A program made the translations under genes and the position numbers. A stretch of 64,000 bases of DNA from Bedellia somnulentella (lineage: Eukaryota; Arthropoda; Insecta; Lepidoptera; Bedelliidae). The notes under the pieces were generated by a model. That model saw only the letters and a list, made by a program, of their open reading frames with translations. It was not told the DNA's origin and did no database searches. Of the stretch, positions 11,022-22,601 are shown piece after piece. The DNA is taken from contig OY755173.1 in the NCBI GenBank assembly GCA_963576735.1, positions 9,518,873 through 9,582,872 of the forward strand. Direction: 5' to 3'. How positions within the stretch are numbered: the first letter of the stretch is position 1; each line of letters begins with the position of its first letter.

Positions 11022-11181
11022 GAATGAAGGAACGAGATTGGAGGACGAGGGACCGATTGATGACCGGAATGAGTTGAAAAATCGTTATTTTCGCTCTGAA
11101 ATGGTGTGACCATGCAGTGTATCCTGAATCGGACTACATGGTTTACTAAATCTTGAGGATGTAACATTGAAATATAATTTG
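11022..11181 (-). repeat. Copy of the 5.7-kb dispersed repeat
   Basis: The reverse complement matches the centre and one arm of the 5650-6045 unit, including ATCGGTCCCTCGTCCTCC and ATGTTACATCCTCAAGATTT. Only one arm is present, so this is a partial copy. Confidence 0.65.
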
Positions 11182-11922
11182 TCACTACATATCAAAACAC
11201 TTCAACAACAATTTGCATAAATCACTAAAACATTTAATTTATATTGACAAAATGTTAAATGTAAATTAACTTTTCTATTTCTAAACAAAATTAAAAAGAA
11301 CTAACTATAACTAAACTAAACTTTCGTATTTTTTTCATTAAATTTTTACTTTTATTTAATTGTTATTGAATAGGCTAAAGCTTAATTACACCATGCGGCC
11401 TAGTCTATGGATTGGTCTCATTTCAACGGCTTTACATGATTAACTTTGGTACCCAAGCAAAGTACATTATAGCAAAGTTTGTATGGAGCTTAACAATAAT
11501 AATATAATGAAGCTTGAATACACGATTTTTGGGAAATTTGAAATTATTTACATTGTATTACATAAAGTCAACATTATAGTGAACGAGTAGTGAACTAACA
11601 AATCAAACATCAACTCTATAAACATTGGCATTCAAAATTTTGGTCGCTGTCGCTATTTGTGTGTGATATGATGATTCCCCGTTAAAGGTTGATCAAAGAA
11701 TTCTTTAGAAAGATTATTTATGCAATATCTGAGAATATTAATTATTCTACGAGCATCGAAATGGTGAATCACGTTTTTAACATATTTCAGCTAAGACCCA
11801 TATGTAAAACATACTGTATTGATCACGTAGTGACCCTTGTTTTGTATACAAAGCAAAAATCAGCCTTTATTTTTTGATAGTAATAAAAACTCTTAATCGC
11901 CAAATTAACATAGAACTGTAAC
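11182..11922. other. AT-rich stretch, nothing recognised
   Basis: No gene, RNA or repeat family is recognised in this interval. Confidence 0.45.
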
Positions 11923-11926
11923 AATT

Positions 11927-12493
11927 GGCCTAGACCTCGCTTTTATAACATACCCTTTTTATATTATAAATCGATAAAGGACATCAAACTAATCAACTTT
12001 GCCCATGGAATAATTAAACATTATAATAATTAAAAATTGTCGTACCTAGTTCAAACTGAGAATGTATAGAATGAGATTCTTTGCTTCAGTGAAAATAAGA
12101 AATAAAAAAAAAACATTTATCTATGCTTTTCGCTCTGTAAACAAAAATATTACTTCTTTCGGTATTTTCCAGTTCAATCGCTCGCTTACCGGTTTATTTT
12201 CATGATATTATTTTTCAACGACGATCAATAGAACTGGAAAATACCGAAAGAAGTAATATTTTTGTTTACAGAGCGAAAAGCATAGATCAAATGTTTTTTT
12301 TTATTTCTTATTTTCACTGAAGCAAAGAATCTCATTATATACATTCTCAGTTTGAACTAGGTACGACAATTCTTTTTTTTTTTTAATATTACAATATTTT
12401 AGATAGGCATTCCATGGGCAAAGTTGTTAAGTTTGATGTCCTTTATCAATTTATAATATAAAAAGGGTATGTTATAAAAGCGAGGTCTAGGCC
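11927..12493. mobile_element. Foldback element, 250-bp inverted arms
   Basis: The whole 567-bp element is a near-perfect palindrome. The left arm starts GGCCTAGACCTCGCTTTTAT and the right arm is its complement ending GAGGTCTAGGCC. The inner ends meet near 12176 and 12229 around a roughly 52-bp loop. Flanking AATT at 11923-11926 and 12494-12497 is a likely 4-bp target duplication. There is no coding sequence. A truncated copy with the same end and AATT flank sits at 29985-30112. Confidence 0.8.
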
Positions 12494-12564
12494 AATTTGC
12501 TTAATTCCAGTATTTTAGCAAAAAAATTTAAAGTTCAAATTTATTTTAAGTATTCGTTTGCCAA

Positions 12565-12812
12565 CAGTGTCGTGTCGTGTCGGCTTAGAATAACACTACC
12601 CCATTTCTACCCGTGGGTGATCGTAAGAGGCGACTAAAGCTTTTTAGTGATTTTTGGGCGATGTGGTTGGAGACCCATCACCAAAAACATTTATTATTAC
12701 TATCTTTTCCCCACTCAACTTCCAAAAGTGGCTTAGGAATTTCTCATTCCAAAGCTCTGGCTACCCCGTTTAGGGATTTATAGCCGTGAGTATATGTATG
12801 TTTGTATGTATT
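12565..12812 (+). repeat. RTE-tailed SINE copy
   Basis: A full-length copy from CGTGTCGGCTTAGAATAACA to GTGAGTATATGTATG. It faces another copy at 13088-13331 in opposite orientation about 280 bp away. Confidence 0.75.
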
Positions 12813-13087
12813 CGTTTGCATGTGTTTTCGTGTTACATTTTTTTTGGGTAAGTTTGCGTATAGAAAATGGTATAAGTCTACCTAGTTTTTTTTCGACAGT
12901 TGTTGAAAATAGCCGTAGGATCTACATGAAGAAATTAGTCGATAGCGTTCGGTTAGCAGACCCTTGCTTTCGGCCCGGGAGTATAATCCACCTTGACTGT
13001 TACAATACAACTTATTTTACCGACATTTATTGTATAATAATTTATAATGTACAATGCCAAACGGCGACAGTGGACTGTAAATACATA

Positions 13088-13331
13088 CATATACATATAC
13101 TCACGGCTATGATTCCCTAGAAGGGGTAGCCAGAGCTAAGGAATTAAAAAATCCTCAGACACTTTTGGAAGTTGCGTGGGGAAAAGATGGTAAAATAAAG
13201 GTTGTTGGTGATGGGTCTCCAACCGCATCGCCCAAAAATCCCTTTAAAAGCCCCAATACCGTTAGTCGCCTCTTACGTACACCCACCGGAAGAAATGGGG
13301 TAGTGCTATTCTAAGCCGACACTACACAGCA
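13088..13331 (-). repeat. RTE-tailed SINE copy
   Basis: A full copy in reverse, from ATATACTCACGGCTATGATT to CTAAGCCGACACTACACAGC. It is well conserved at the GGTCTCCAACCGCATCGCCC block. Confidence 0.8.
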
Positions 13332-13811
13332 ATACTGTAAATACAATTTAGTAATAAAACATATTTTTCTTAAGTTTTGTTCCAAATTTAAATCTGATTT
13401 AAGATTATGAAGGAAGAGATTTGTATTCACACATATATGTTACTCAAAATAATAGTTATTTTAGCTTCTGATTTGGCCCAAAAGAATTCGAAATCGCAAA
13501 AATCACTTTGCATACGAAGCGCACACTACGCAGTAAACAAAAGATTCACATGAATTTCATCTGTATCGTCGTCTATCTAACTTGAAGATAAAAAAAATTT
13601 GTTAAGTTTGGTAATCGGTATAATAATATTTGTGACGGGTAACCCCATGCAAACACGATACATAAGGAAGGTGTCCAAAATTAATTATATTTTCGTGTTT
13701 TATAACTTTTATTATTTAACTAAGAAAATAGTAAGCACAGCAAAATATAGTGAGAACTATTGTGACGTTCCTATTTCAAATAAATAACAAAAGTGAAATA
13801 AAATGCCGTTT

Positions 13812-14030
13812 TTAGTGTCGGCTTAACATAGCACAAATATTTTTCTACCCGGGCATCATAAGAGGCAACTTAGGCTTTTAGTTTGGAGCTTTTAAAGTTA
13901 TTTACAAGATACTTTATCATCCTTTTAGTACCACTATCCTTTACTCATTACTTCTCTACTCAACTTCAAAAAGTGACTGAGGAAATTTTCAAGCACTGAC
14001 TACCACTTCTTTTCGTTCAGGATACTTTAG
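13812..14030 (+). repeat. RTE-tailed SINE, diverged copy
   Basis: The head AGTGTCGGCTTAACATAGCA and later pieces (CATAAGAGGCAAC, CTCAACTTCAAAAAGTGACT) are in family order but heavily mutated, so this is an older copy. Confidence 0.55.
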
Positions 14031-14794
14031 GATGCGGTGCGCATTCCTGTTTAGATAGCAAATCCATGCTTAAGCGACCTGACCCAATTTTACACGAGAA
14101 TCATTTATGATTATGACTATTTGTAATAAAGCCATATTTTATTTTCCAGAAACAAACTTGTCTACCTTTACAACAATTTCAAGTCACGTATCTGTCTATA
14201 CCTTCTTACAACTTTAGTAAGGTACTACCACAGATAATAATAATACTGGTATTGCACTAACTACTTCTAACTGAAATGTTTAATACCAGCGTTCGACTGG
14301 CTGCCAGCGTGGGTTTCTCCATGAAAAATAGTTTAGCGTTTCGAAACACTGGAGACGTGAATGTCTTGATAGCTTCTTCGGGAGTTTTAGAAAGTAGGAA
14401 CTACGATACGTACACCATTCTTAGTAAAATTCATTTTCACACGTGACAAGTTTATAACAAAGCAACTACTAAACAATTGATAAAATTATGTTTTATTTTA
14501 TTTACAAGAATAATCTAAATACCAAACAGACCTCAATTTAAAATGGGCGATAATTATATGCAAACGACTGCACAAAAAAGGCGCTCTACCACTCGCAACC
14601 ACACCATCTTGGGGTGTGTAGAATAACTACTAAAAACATGTTACATAAACATTCATTGTAACATTAGTTCTTGGATGAGACAATAGATGGCGCTGCATAC
14701 ATGAAAATGATATATATTTTAAATGGTTTTTATGTTTATATTCACAAAATATTTAACTTATATATTATTAATAGTTATAAAATAAAATAAAATG
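14031..14794. other. AT-rich stretch, nothing recognised
   Basis: I see no gene or repeat family here. Confidence 0.45.
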
Positions 14795-14884
14795 CCATGG
14801 GCAATTCACGAATACCCATAAATCCCAACAAGGGGTAGCCAGAGCTTTAGAGCTAGAAACTCCATAGCCACACATGGAAGTTGA
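14795..14884 (-). repeat. RTE-tailed SINE fragment cut by a Helitron
   Basis: The reversed 3' part of the family (AACAAGGGGTAGCCAGAGCT) stops exactly where a Helitron begins at 14885. Confidence 0.55.
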
Positions 14885-15140
14885 TCCTATTAATATTAAA
14901 AATTTGATAGTTTAGATTTTTGTGTGTTTGAGGCGAAAAGGCTCCTCAAGTACATAATGTATATTAATGTAATTTGGAAGAATGCAAGATAATAACCCAA
15001 ATTGTGACATAGGATACTTTTTATCCCGACAAAAATTGAACAATAAAATATTCACGCCTTATTGAACTCATGGTACAGGAAAAAATGCCTTGATTTTGGC
15101 ATAAGCTAATTTACAGTACGAAGTCTGTCGGGTCAGCTAG
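14885..15140 (+). mobile_element. Non-autonomous Helitron
   Basis: The element starts TC-CTATTAATATTAAA after an A and ends GTCGGGTCAG-CTAG before a T. It is non-coding, about 256 bp, and belongs to the family at 3187 and 39647. It lies inside a SINE fragment. Confidence 0.7.
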
Positions 15141-15306
15141 TTAGATTATAATTCACATAACCTGTACCAATACCAAACGAGTTGTACAAAAATAACCTAT
15201 TAGCACCTCGGTTATAAAATTAGCTCAGGAATGTATGTGCTTGGCTAAAACATACCTCTATGCCTACAAATTTTTCCTTTATAGAAAATCTTTCTCACAA
15301 ACCATA

Positions 15307-16031
15307 TAGTCCGGTCAATTTAGGCCTAAAATAAGGAGGAAGGTTACATAAATTCATAAGAAGCTGAAAATTGGCACAATTGTTCAAAACATGATTATAA
15401 ATGAAACCTCAAAAGTCCCCATCGTTCCGAGGTGTGCTAAAAATTTTACACGGGGTCAAAGGACAAACAAATTAGTTTTTTGCGATTTTAAGCGAAACGG
15501 TGAGTTTTTCGCAAAATTTTTCCAGTACAAAATTGTAGATCAGAAGATTCTCTACAAAAAAGATTTCAATATTTTTTTTCCTAAAAGCCACCATTTTGAA
15601 GATATAACGCGTTGAAAAGTTCGATCATTGGTAATCTTCATACTTTGCAAATGTACGCCACGTATGAACATCACTTATAAGGTGTTATAACTTAAACCTC
15701 AGTAGCTGCTCACCAACATTTATTTCGGGTATATTACCAATTTCAAGTGTGTCTGGTAATCAGCTGGACCCTAAAGACTGGGGTTGGAAGTTGGTCGACA
15801 ATACATTAGAGCCAGTTCTAACTTTACTTCCACCAGCACCTGAGAAACTTCTCAACTCAATATTTTGTAACTGTAAAAAAGGTTGTAATGCTAAATGTGG
15901 ATGCAGAAAAGTTGGACTGTTTTATTTATTTTATTTTATTGTTTTTTATTTTATCATGTTTTGAACAATTGTGCCAATTTTCAGCTTCTTATGAATTTAT
16001 GTAACCTTGAATGTATAAATTGACCGGACTA
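15307..16031. mobile_element. TIR element with CXC-protein fragment
   Basis: The terminal inverted repeats start TAGTCCGGTCAATTTA and match across roughly 80 bp (15307-15395 and 15953-16031). They include an exact 50-plus-bp stretch with AGAAGCTGAAAATTGGCACA. The flanks are ATA at 15304-15306 and 16032-16034, a likely 3-bp target duplication. The 725-bp body holds the 3' part of a CXC-type ORF and no complete transposase. The same TAGTCCGGTC terminus, 3-bp flank pattern and CXC-type ORF occur in the larger element at 53772-57322. Superfamily not recognised. Confidence 0.75.
15749..15964 (+). pseudogene. CXC-type protein fragment in TIR element
   Basis: The frame reads GNQLDPKDWGWKL, then LPPAPEKLL, then a cysteine-rich CNCKKGCNAKCGCRKVGL before running into low-complexity sequence and a stop. 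The pattern of GN-L, WGW, PPAP and C-x-C-x3-GC resembles the C-terminal tail of an element-encoded protein. The same order of motifs occurs on the minus strand of the 53.7-kb element. The N-terminal domain is absent and the C-terminal cysteines are lost. Function is not known; zinc or DNA binding is inferred from the spacing of cysteines. Confidence 0.6.
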
Positions 16032-16257
16032 ATATAGAGATTACTACGTAATCAGACTAACCACTGCCCTAGCTATCGACAAGACTTTAGTCTATGACGT
16101 GGGAACGTTTGCTTTTGGCATGATTTGTTTTTATTTTAACGAAAGAATGACTAAATGGCTCTCCAATGCATTGTAGTGGTAAGTTATGCCAGCTGCGAAC
16201 TAGAGGGACCACATAGGCCCTTGGGGGAAAACAAAAGTGCTTATTTTTTACATAAAT

Positions 16258-16495
16258 TCATACACTCACGGCCATAAATCCCAAAAAGTGGTAGCTAGAG
16301 CTTCAGAATAAGAAATTCTTCAGCCACTTTTGGAAATTAAGTGGAGAAACGATTGTAAAAAGAAAGTTTGTGACGAGTCTCCAATAACTTCGCCCGAAAA
16401 CCACTTAAATAGTCGTAATACCCTTAGCCGCCTCTTAAAAGCACCCACGAGAGGAAATGGGGTAGTGCTATTCTAAGATGACACTACACCGCTAC
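16258..16495 (-). repeat. RTE-tailed SINE, diverged copy
   Basis: The reversed family order is seen from ACTCACGGCCATAAATCCC to CTAAGATGACACTACACCGC, with many substitutions. It lies about 100 bp upstream of the mariner. Confidence 0.65.
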
Positions 16496-16593
16496 CTACC
16501 TAAATAATAGATAGATACAAATAACAAATGAAAACAAACATAATTGTTTTGTACAATATTTATTTTATTTGACTTAGTTCGGAAAAACACATA

Positions 16594-17896
16594 CCAGGCC
16601 ACTCAGAAAGTATTGCGAAAAAAGGTTTTAGTGTATGAAACACTGGCCGGTTGTAATATATACTGAAAATATGAGTCTTTATAAATAAAAAAGGTACGTT
16701 CCAATTTTTTAATTTCCCTCTGTATTTTTTACGAGCTATTTTAAATTGTCGTGTCTTACTGAAAAATGAATCTGAGCCGGGAACATTTTCGCGCTATGAT
16801 TTTTTACGATTTCAAATGTCGCTTAAAACCAGACGAATCATACGATAGACTTCAAATGGCGTTTATGGATGAAGGGCCTTCCAAGGCAACCGTGTATCGT
16901 TGGTATAACGAATTCAAGCGTGGTCGATTAACTTTGCGGGATGAAGAAAGAAGTGGTCGCCCTCTAACGGCTGTTACGGATGAAAACGTGGTGGAAGTGA
17001 AAAATTTAATTCATGACAATAGGCGAGGCGAATAACGTGTCTAGAGATTCAACACATTATGCAGATTGGATCGGGAAGCGTTCATGAGATTTTACACGAA
17101 CATCTTCACGTGAGAAGGATAGTTTCACGCTGGGTGCCACACAACCTCACCGAGGTACAGAAACAGGCCCGGGTGGAATGGTGTCGTGATATGATTAATA
17201 AATTTGATGCTGGCTCGTCCCGGCGTGTTTACAACATCGTTACAGGTGATGAGTCCTGGATTTATCAATACGATCCAGAAATGAAGCGCCAGTCGACGGT
17301 TTGGGTATTTCAAAACGAAGCGACCCCTACCAAAGTGAAGAAATCTAGAAGCGGTGGGAAGATTTTGATCACAAGTTTTTTCAATATGACTGGCTATTTG
17401 GTGTCAATTCCTTTACAAGATCAAAGAAGTATTAAGGCAGACTGGTATACTACTAAATGCTTGCCAATTGTTTTCTCAGTTGTGAGCAACAATCGACCAA
17501 ACACAGGGCTCCGCGGGCTACTGCTTCACCACGACAACGCGCCCGCTCACACTGCGCTCAAAACGACGGACTTCCTGAACAGCACGCCGGTCAAACTCTT
17601 GGGTCACCCTCCTAACAGCCCTGACCTAGCACCGTGTGACTTCTTTTTATTCCCTAAAATAAAAAATCAACTCAAAGGGATACAATTTTCATCGCCGGAA
17701 GATGCGCTGTCAGCGTTTCAGCGGGCTGTAAATGAGGTGTCTGCGGCGGACTGGAAAAAGTGTTTCGAAAACGGGTTTAGACGTATGAAACTTTGTATAG
17801 ATGCTGGTGGAGAGTACTTTGAAAAGATTTAATAAAATCATTTTTACCCATAGAACATTTTTTTTTATTTTCGCAAAAATTTCCGAGAGTCCCACG
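16594..17896 (+). mobile_element. mariner transposon
   Basis: The element is 1303 bp, the normal size for mariner. Imperfect terminal inverted repeats of about 28 bp share CTCxGAAA and TTGCGAAAA, with TA target duplications at 16592-16593 and 17897-17898. It carries one transposase reading frame broken by a small duplication. Both ends are present, so the copy could still be a substrate for a transposase made elsewhere. Confidence 0.9.
16766..17832 (+). pseudogene. mariner transposase, frameshifted
   Basis: This is a mariner-type transposase that cuts and rejoins DNA at TA sites. The N-terminal part (16766-17035) has the paired helix-turn-helix region, with FRAMIFYDF near the start and ATVYRWYNEFKRGR. 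The catalytic part resumes in another frame from about 17035 and is open to 17832. It contains TGDESWIYQYDP (first Asp), LLHHDNAPAH (second Asp) and HPPNSPDLAPCDFFLF (third Asp). Counting residues between the second and third Asp gives D34D, the mariner signature. The break is explained by a tandem 5-bp duplication GGCGA-GGCGA at 17022-17031, which shifts the frame and brings up TAA at 17033. All three catalytic Asp residues survive. This copy should not make full-length protein. Confidence 0.93.
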
Positions 17897-17898
17897 TA

Positions 17899-18480
17899 TA
17901 AATATATTACATTTCTAAAAGCCAATTAGGAGTACTCACAAATGTTCACTTAAATCATTGAACGACAATAATTATTGGGTTTGTAACAAATTTAACTTGG
18001 TCACTAGCTTTCAAAATAAATAAATAAAATACCGCTCCACCAAAACCGATCTTAACACTTTGAGTTGAATACTCGTGTATCAATATTCATTTTTAAAGTA
18101 ATATCATTTAAGATAGCTCTTAAAATAAATGTGTTTTTTTAATAATTTGTATTGAGTCTGTGAATTGCTAATGGTGTATGCTGTCTGCTTTATCTACTAG
18201 GAACTTAAATATTAATTTTTGACACGAGTTCTAGACAATCTTTTAGAAGTTTTAACCATGTTTTAACAAATAAAAAGTGTCAGAAATGTTCCTTCTCTCT
18301 GATAATGGTAAGAAATTATATCTTTTGTGAAACACACTAGCCTTAACATCTAGAAAACTAAGAAAACGCAAAATTATTCGCATTTTATATACTTAAAGGT
18401 AAAATCTCATTCATTTTAAAAAAAAAATACTCACTAAATGAAAATAACGTGTTTAGCAATATAGAAAAATAAAATAAACA
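17899..18480. other. AT-rich stretch, nothing recognised
   Basis: No gene or repeat family member is recognised in this interval. Confidence 0.5.
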
Positions 18481-18717
18481 CGGCTTAGAATAGCACTACC
18501 CCATTTCTTCCGGTAGGTGTACGTAAGAGGCGACTAACGGTATTGGGGCTTTTAAGGGATTTTCGGGCGATGCGGTTGGAGACCCATCACCAAAAACCCT
18601 TATTTCACCATCTTTTCCCCACGCAACTTCCAAAAGTGGCTGAGGATTTTCTATTTCCTAGCTCTGGCTACCCCGTTAAGGGATTTATAGCCGTGAGTAT
18701 ATGTATGTATGTATGTT
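18481..18717 (+). repeat. RTE-tailed SINE copy
   Basis: A near-complete copy from CGGCTTAGAATAGCACTACC to GTGAGTATATGTATGTATGT. It is well conserved and lacks only the first few bases. Confidence 0.8.
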
Positions 18718-18727
18718 ATTTATTCCA

Positions 18728-18850
18728 CTACAAGCTTTTTGCCCGCGACTTCGTCCGCTTGGACTTTATTTTTTGTATCCGATTTACATCCAAAATAGTT
18801 TAAAACTTTTGAAAAAATAGTTTTCAGTTCAGTAGTTGAGGTGTTAGGAT
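18728..18850 (-). mobile_element. Helitron 3'-end fragment
   Basis: On the minus strand GGACGAAGTCGCGGGCAAAA is followed by AGCTTG, a mutated form of the AGCTAG end seen at 38126. Only the 3' end is recognisable; the 5' end was not found. Confidence 0.45.
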
Positions 18851-19315
18851 GGAATGTAGTCGCAACATACATTACATTAAATTATACGTACTTGCTTTGC
18901 AGTCAGAAGATACATACATATAAAGAAAGAAAATGTGCACTTATTATAAAATAAATAGAACATAATGACAATTATAAGTAGCGTCGAAGAGTGTGCCGGA
19001 CTATTTTAGTGCCATAGGTTCTTACACATCCAACATTTTTATGCATACGACAAAGATTACCTTCCTTGAGTTAGTTTTGATTTATATTTAAACATCTAGA
19101 ATTTATGACTCATTCAACACTATAGGCTGCATAGTTTATATCTTACCCTGTTCTAAAAGAAAAAAGGATACAAACAAATAATACTGTCAGTATCAATCTA
19201 CCCCATCTACCCTAAGGTCAAGAACAAACTAGAGGAGTCATAAGGCCGTGACCTTTCTTTTAGTTTAGCTGAAGTGTAGTAAAACAAAATAATAAAAATA
19301 TTTAAATATATATAT
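18851..19315. other. Downstream flank of FAR, nothing recognised
   Basis: AT-rich sequence downstream of the FAR stop codon on the minus strand. It probably includes the 3' UTR, but I cannot place a poly(A) signal with confidence. Confidence 0.4.
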
Positions 19316-19694
19316 TTAACAAGTAGTCAGATAACAAAACATACTCAATAAGCTTGTAAAACCATAGAAGACAAACGAAGCTAATTTGAATATTAACAAA
19401 GCATATAAAACACTGAACACATAACTCAAAACAATAAGCATTTTGTGTTTCTGGATAACAAATTTAGAGGATAATTCGTCTTTTAAAATGAACTTTCGAA
19501 GGCCTAACCACCAAACGCAAACAAATTCACTAATGTTAGTTTTGGCTACATCAAACAGATATATTGTCTTATCATCTTTGTTCAGTTTGTTGTATAGATC
19601 TTGAGTATTTTCATCACGAAAGTTCCAAGAGCGAGTGATGAAGTGACCTTGGACCAGGTTGAGCCTGTACATTTTGTCGTATAGCTTTGTTGCC
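19316..19694 (-). CDS. FAR terminal exon (FAR_C-like domain)
   Basis: The exon starts after an AG at 19695-19696, preceded by T-rich sequence, and the first G completes the Met codon split with the 28684 exon. It reads ATKLYDKMYR, then SWNFRDENTQDLYNKL, then the family-typical GLRKFILKDE. This is the FAR C-terminal domain. A hydrophobic stretch follows (about residues 95-125 of the exon), fitting the C-terminal membrane segment of many insect FARs. The stop is TAA at 19316-19318. This exon shows no damage. Confidence 0.85.
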
Positions 19695-19784
19695 CTTAAA
19701 AAAACATTAAGTATTAGTCCCATGCCAATCAATATACTTTAGTAATACAAACATAATAACTTATGTTTACATATATAATAATAA

Positions 19785-20604
19785 CTAGTGGATCGTCCCA
19801 GCTTCGCACGGGTAGCGTTGTTTTTTAAATATCTGAGGTTTCTTTCTTTAGTCACTGCTCAAGCATTGTGAAATTCAGCGCAATGTTTTCTATTTATTAA
19901 ATTTATAGCACTCCCTAAACAGTGTAGTTTGGTGATTTTTAATGCGCTTTAATGAACGGTTCAGTATTTCCGTTTAATAGCAAATTTTGGAATAAAAGGC
20001 TATGAAGTATTTTTAACAATCTAAAAAATAAATCATTACGTGTTGTAGGATGCAACTACTGGCGCCATCTAGTATGTTATATGTAAATTAGTAACGATTC
20101 GGTTTTGGTCACGGGCGCGATGGCTTATTTTATGTATAATTTCGGTGTTTCTCTACCGATTTCTATGATTCTTTTTTTATTGAATAGGTAATAATGTTAA
20201 ATTTTTAAAATTAGGAATGAATGAGAGGTTTACAACCGTAAGAGTAAACAAATATAATACGATACGAATGTTCCGAACTGCTAAGCTATCAGGAATTACA
20301 CGTGTTATTGTGAGTCAACCGTAAAAGATAGACATAAACTGTTGAATATTTTTTTTAGATAATTTTATGTAGAATATTTCCGTCATACATGATTTCTATA
20401 TAAGTTTAACCATTAAGGCTGCACACGCGACGGAAGCTTAAAAAATGTAGTAACTTCTCCCGTTTTCCCAAAATTTCCCAAATTCCCCTTTACTACTCTG
20501 CTGGAAAGTATACAAAAACCTGCCCAGGAGTATGGAGAATAATTGTACTAAGTTTCGTTAAAATCCGTCGAGTAGTTTTTGTTTCCATAAGGAACATACA
20601 AACC

Positions 20605-20642
<38 letters not shown>

Positions 20643-20761
20643 AATTTTACTGATTGCAGTTTTGGCATCAGTATCGATCCCTAATCACCACCTGATAGTC
20701 ATTTTGAAAATATATTTCATGTACAGAATTGACCTCTCTACAGATTTATTATAAGTATAGA
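19785..20761 (-). mobile_element. Non-autonomous Helitron in FAR intron
   Basis: Same family as 7400-8251, with minus-strand start TC-TATACTTATAATAAATC and end GATCCA-CTAG preceded by a CCCGTGCGAAGCTGGG hairpin. It is 977 bp, contains a (GACA)n array at 20606-20640, and is non-coding. It lies about 90 bp upstream of the terminal FAR exon. Confidence 0.8.
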
Positions 20762-21652
20762 TATAGAAGATAACGAAGATGTGGTACCAACCCAATAGCG
20801 CTCAAACAATCATCTAATAGAGTCGTTATAATATGTATAAAATATTTTTGTAAAAAAGTCATGATACGTAAGTAGATATCTCACGGTTTTAAATGCCAAA
20901 AGAATATCCAAAGCAACAAATGTTTAAATTTTTCAGTAAACTCTAAGACATCCGTTAGCAAAGATTTTAAAATAAGATCAGCCTTATCGCCCAAAAATTA
21001 CATAAAAGGCCATACAACCTTTAGTCGCATTTGACGCCACCCTCGAAAAAATAGACCGTGTAGACCTACTCTATTCAAAACCTTCATTCTAAATTATTAC
21101 CAATTATGTTTAAGTATATCTACCAAGAATATGTCAATTTCTTTCATTTTGCACCATTTCAAAAGTTGAGAGAGAAAACCATAGATATAGAAGCGGCAAA
21201 CGTCACAGCATAAACGTCAACAAAGGCAGGCCCTCCCATGGACACGTTAATGGCCTACAACGGTTTGTGCATCAAACAGGAACGAAAATTATTGTCTTAT
21301 TTTTGTTAATTCTGGTATTTAAGTCTGAACTTTCGTGTTTTTTGATAAAGTTATTTATAATTATTACTATATAGGGTAGACTCGAGCCACTTGGTGGGGC
21401 TGTGAGGCCCATATGAGCTGTGAGGGGAATTGATAAATTAAAAGCACAGAATCTAAATCAAATACATATTGTTTGGCAAACATTTTAGCCATTCATTTCC
21501 AAATTAAGACTGGAATAATTGCCCGTCTATATGCTTTATTATTGATCTTAAACCAAAGTTAAACCAAATGGTCAGTCAGCATTGTATATAAATAGAGAAA
21601 GTCACTAAGACGCAATACAATCAACTGTGATTTACAATGTAAGAGTGGGGGA
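20762..21652. other. FAR intron, mostly unrecognised
   Basis: AT-rich intron sequence. A decayed, reversed piece of the RTE-tailed SINE is visible at about 20980-21065 (CGCCCAAAAATTACATAAAA, CTTTAGTCGCATTTGACGCC). Nothing else is recognised. Confidence 0.45.
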
Positions 21653-22087
21653 CAGGGCTTATTCCGTTTATCCACCCTAAAAAATCCTCCCTAAGGCGGA
21701 TATTCGGAAACGCGTGTCCGTATATCCACCCTGAACGGGGTGGATATCTGGAATGCATATAATATGGTTCTTCTGATTTTCTACCCTGCCTACGTACAGT
21801 CATTTACAGAAAAAAGACCCTAAGTTTGTAAGATATTTTTATTCAAACTGTAAGTAAGAAAGTAGGTATGTTTGTCTTAAGTATTTTAATGTTCACGATG
21901 TTCCTTGGACCCATTTTGTGTTGTGTATGTTTCTGTAAATTACTGTACTTGGGGTAAAAAATCGGAAGAACCATATTATATGCATTCCGGATATCCACCC
22001 CGTTCAGGGTGGATAGACGGACACGCGTTTCCGAATATCCGCCTTAGGGAGGATTTTTTAGGGTGGATAAACGGAATAAGCCGGGGA
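21653..22087. mobile_element. Foldback MITE with 135-bp arms
   Basis: The arms at about 21655-21790 and 21953-22086 are reverse complements. They begin GGCTTATTCCGTTTATCC and contain the inner dyad TATCCACCC-TGAACG-GGGTGGATA. The centre is about 160 bp and non-coding. The outer flanks share a GGGGACAG-like word, so the exact ends are uncertain. Confidence 0.75.
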
Positions 22088-22224
22088 CAGTGGTCACAAT
22101 TAAACCATAAGAGGATTAAGTGACCACGATATAATCATTGCATAATGTATTTTTTCTTTATAATGAATAAATAATAAAAAAAGAAAATTACATTATATCA
22201 TCATAATATTAATAATAATAAAAA

Positions 22225-22330
22225 TAATAAAACTTTATTAGACGCACAACATGGTACATATTTGTTAGTAAAGCTTACATCTATTGTTAGTTGGTACATC
22301 TCGACTCCTATGGAATTTCATACTGCTTCA
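22225..22330 (-). repeat. Possible CR1-like LINE 3' tail
   Basis: AAAACTTTATTAGACGCACA and ACATGGTACATA resemble the antisense 3' UTR of the LINE at about 61000-61040 (TTCTTTATTTCGCACAACAA, GGTACATAAC). The matching C-terminal coding fragment sits beyond the Jockey element at 27430-27655. The Jockey copy may therefore have landed inside this LINE remnant. Confidence 0.4.
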
Positions 22331-22601
22331 TTGATAAATACGCTACGCATACGTGGTGGTGGTGACGACGAAGTGGTGACGCAAAGTGGTTTTTACGCGA
22401 AGATTGGAGGAAGCGAATACCAGGATTGCAGTTTCGTTGGATTTATCCGCGCCCGCGTGAGCTTGCCGCGTCCCCCGCGCCCCGCCGGCGCGCCGCTCGC
22501 TCCCGCGTCATCGCGTCTCGTCGCGGTGAGTCACGCCGCATTCCGAGGCGCGCTTATCGCAATCACTCTTATCACGCGCGCGCGCGGTCGTTTCGCGGAA
22601 G

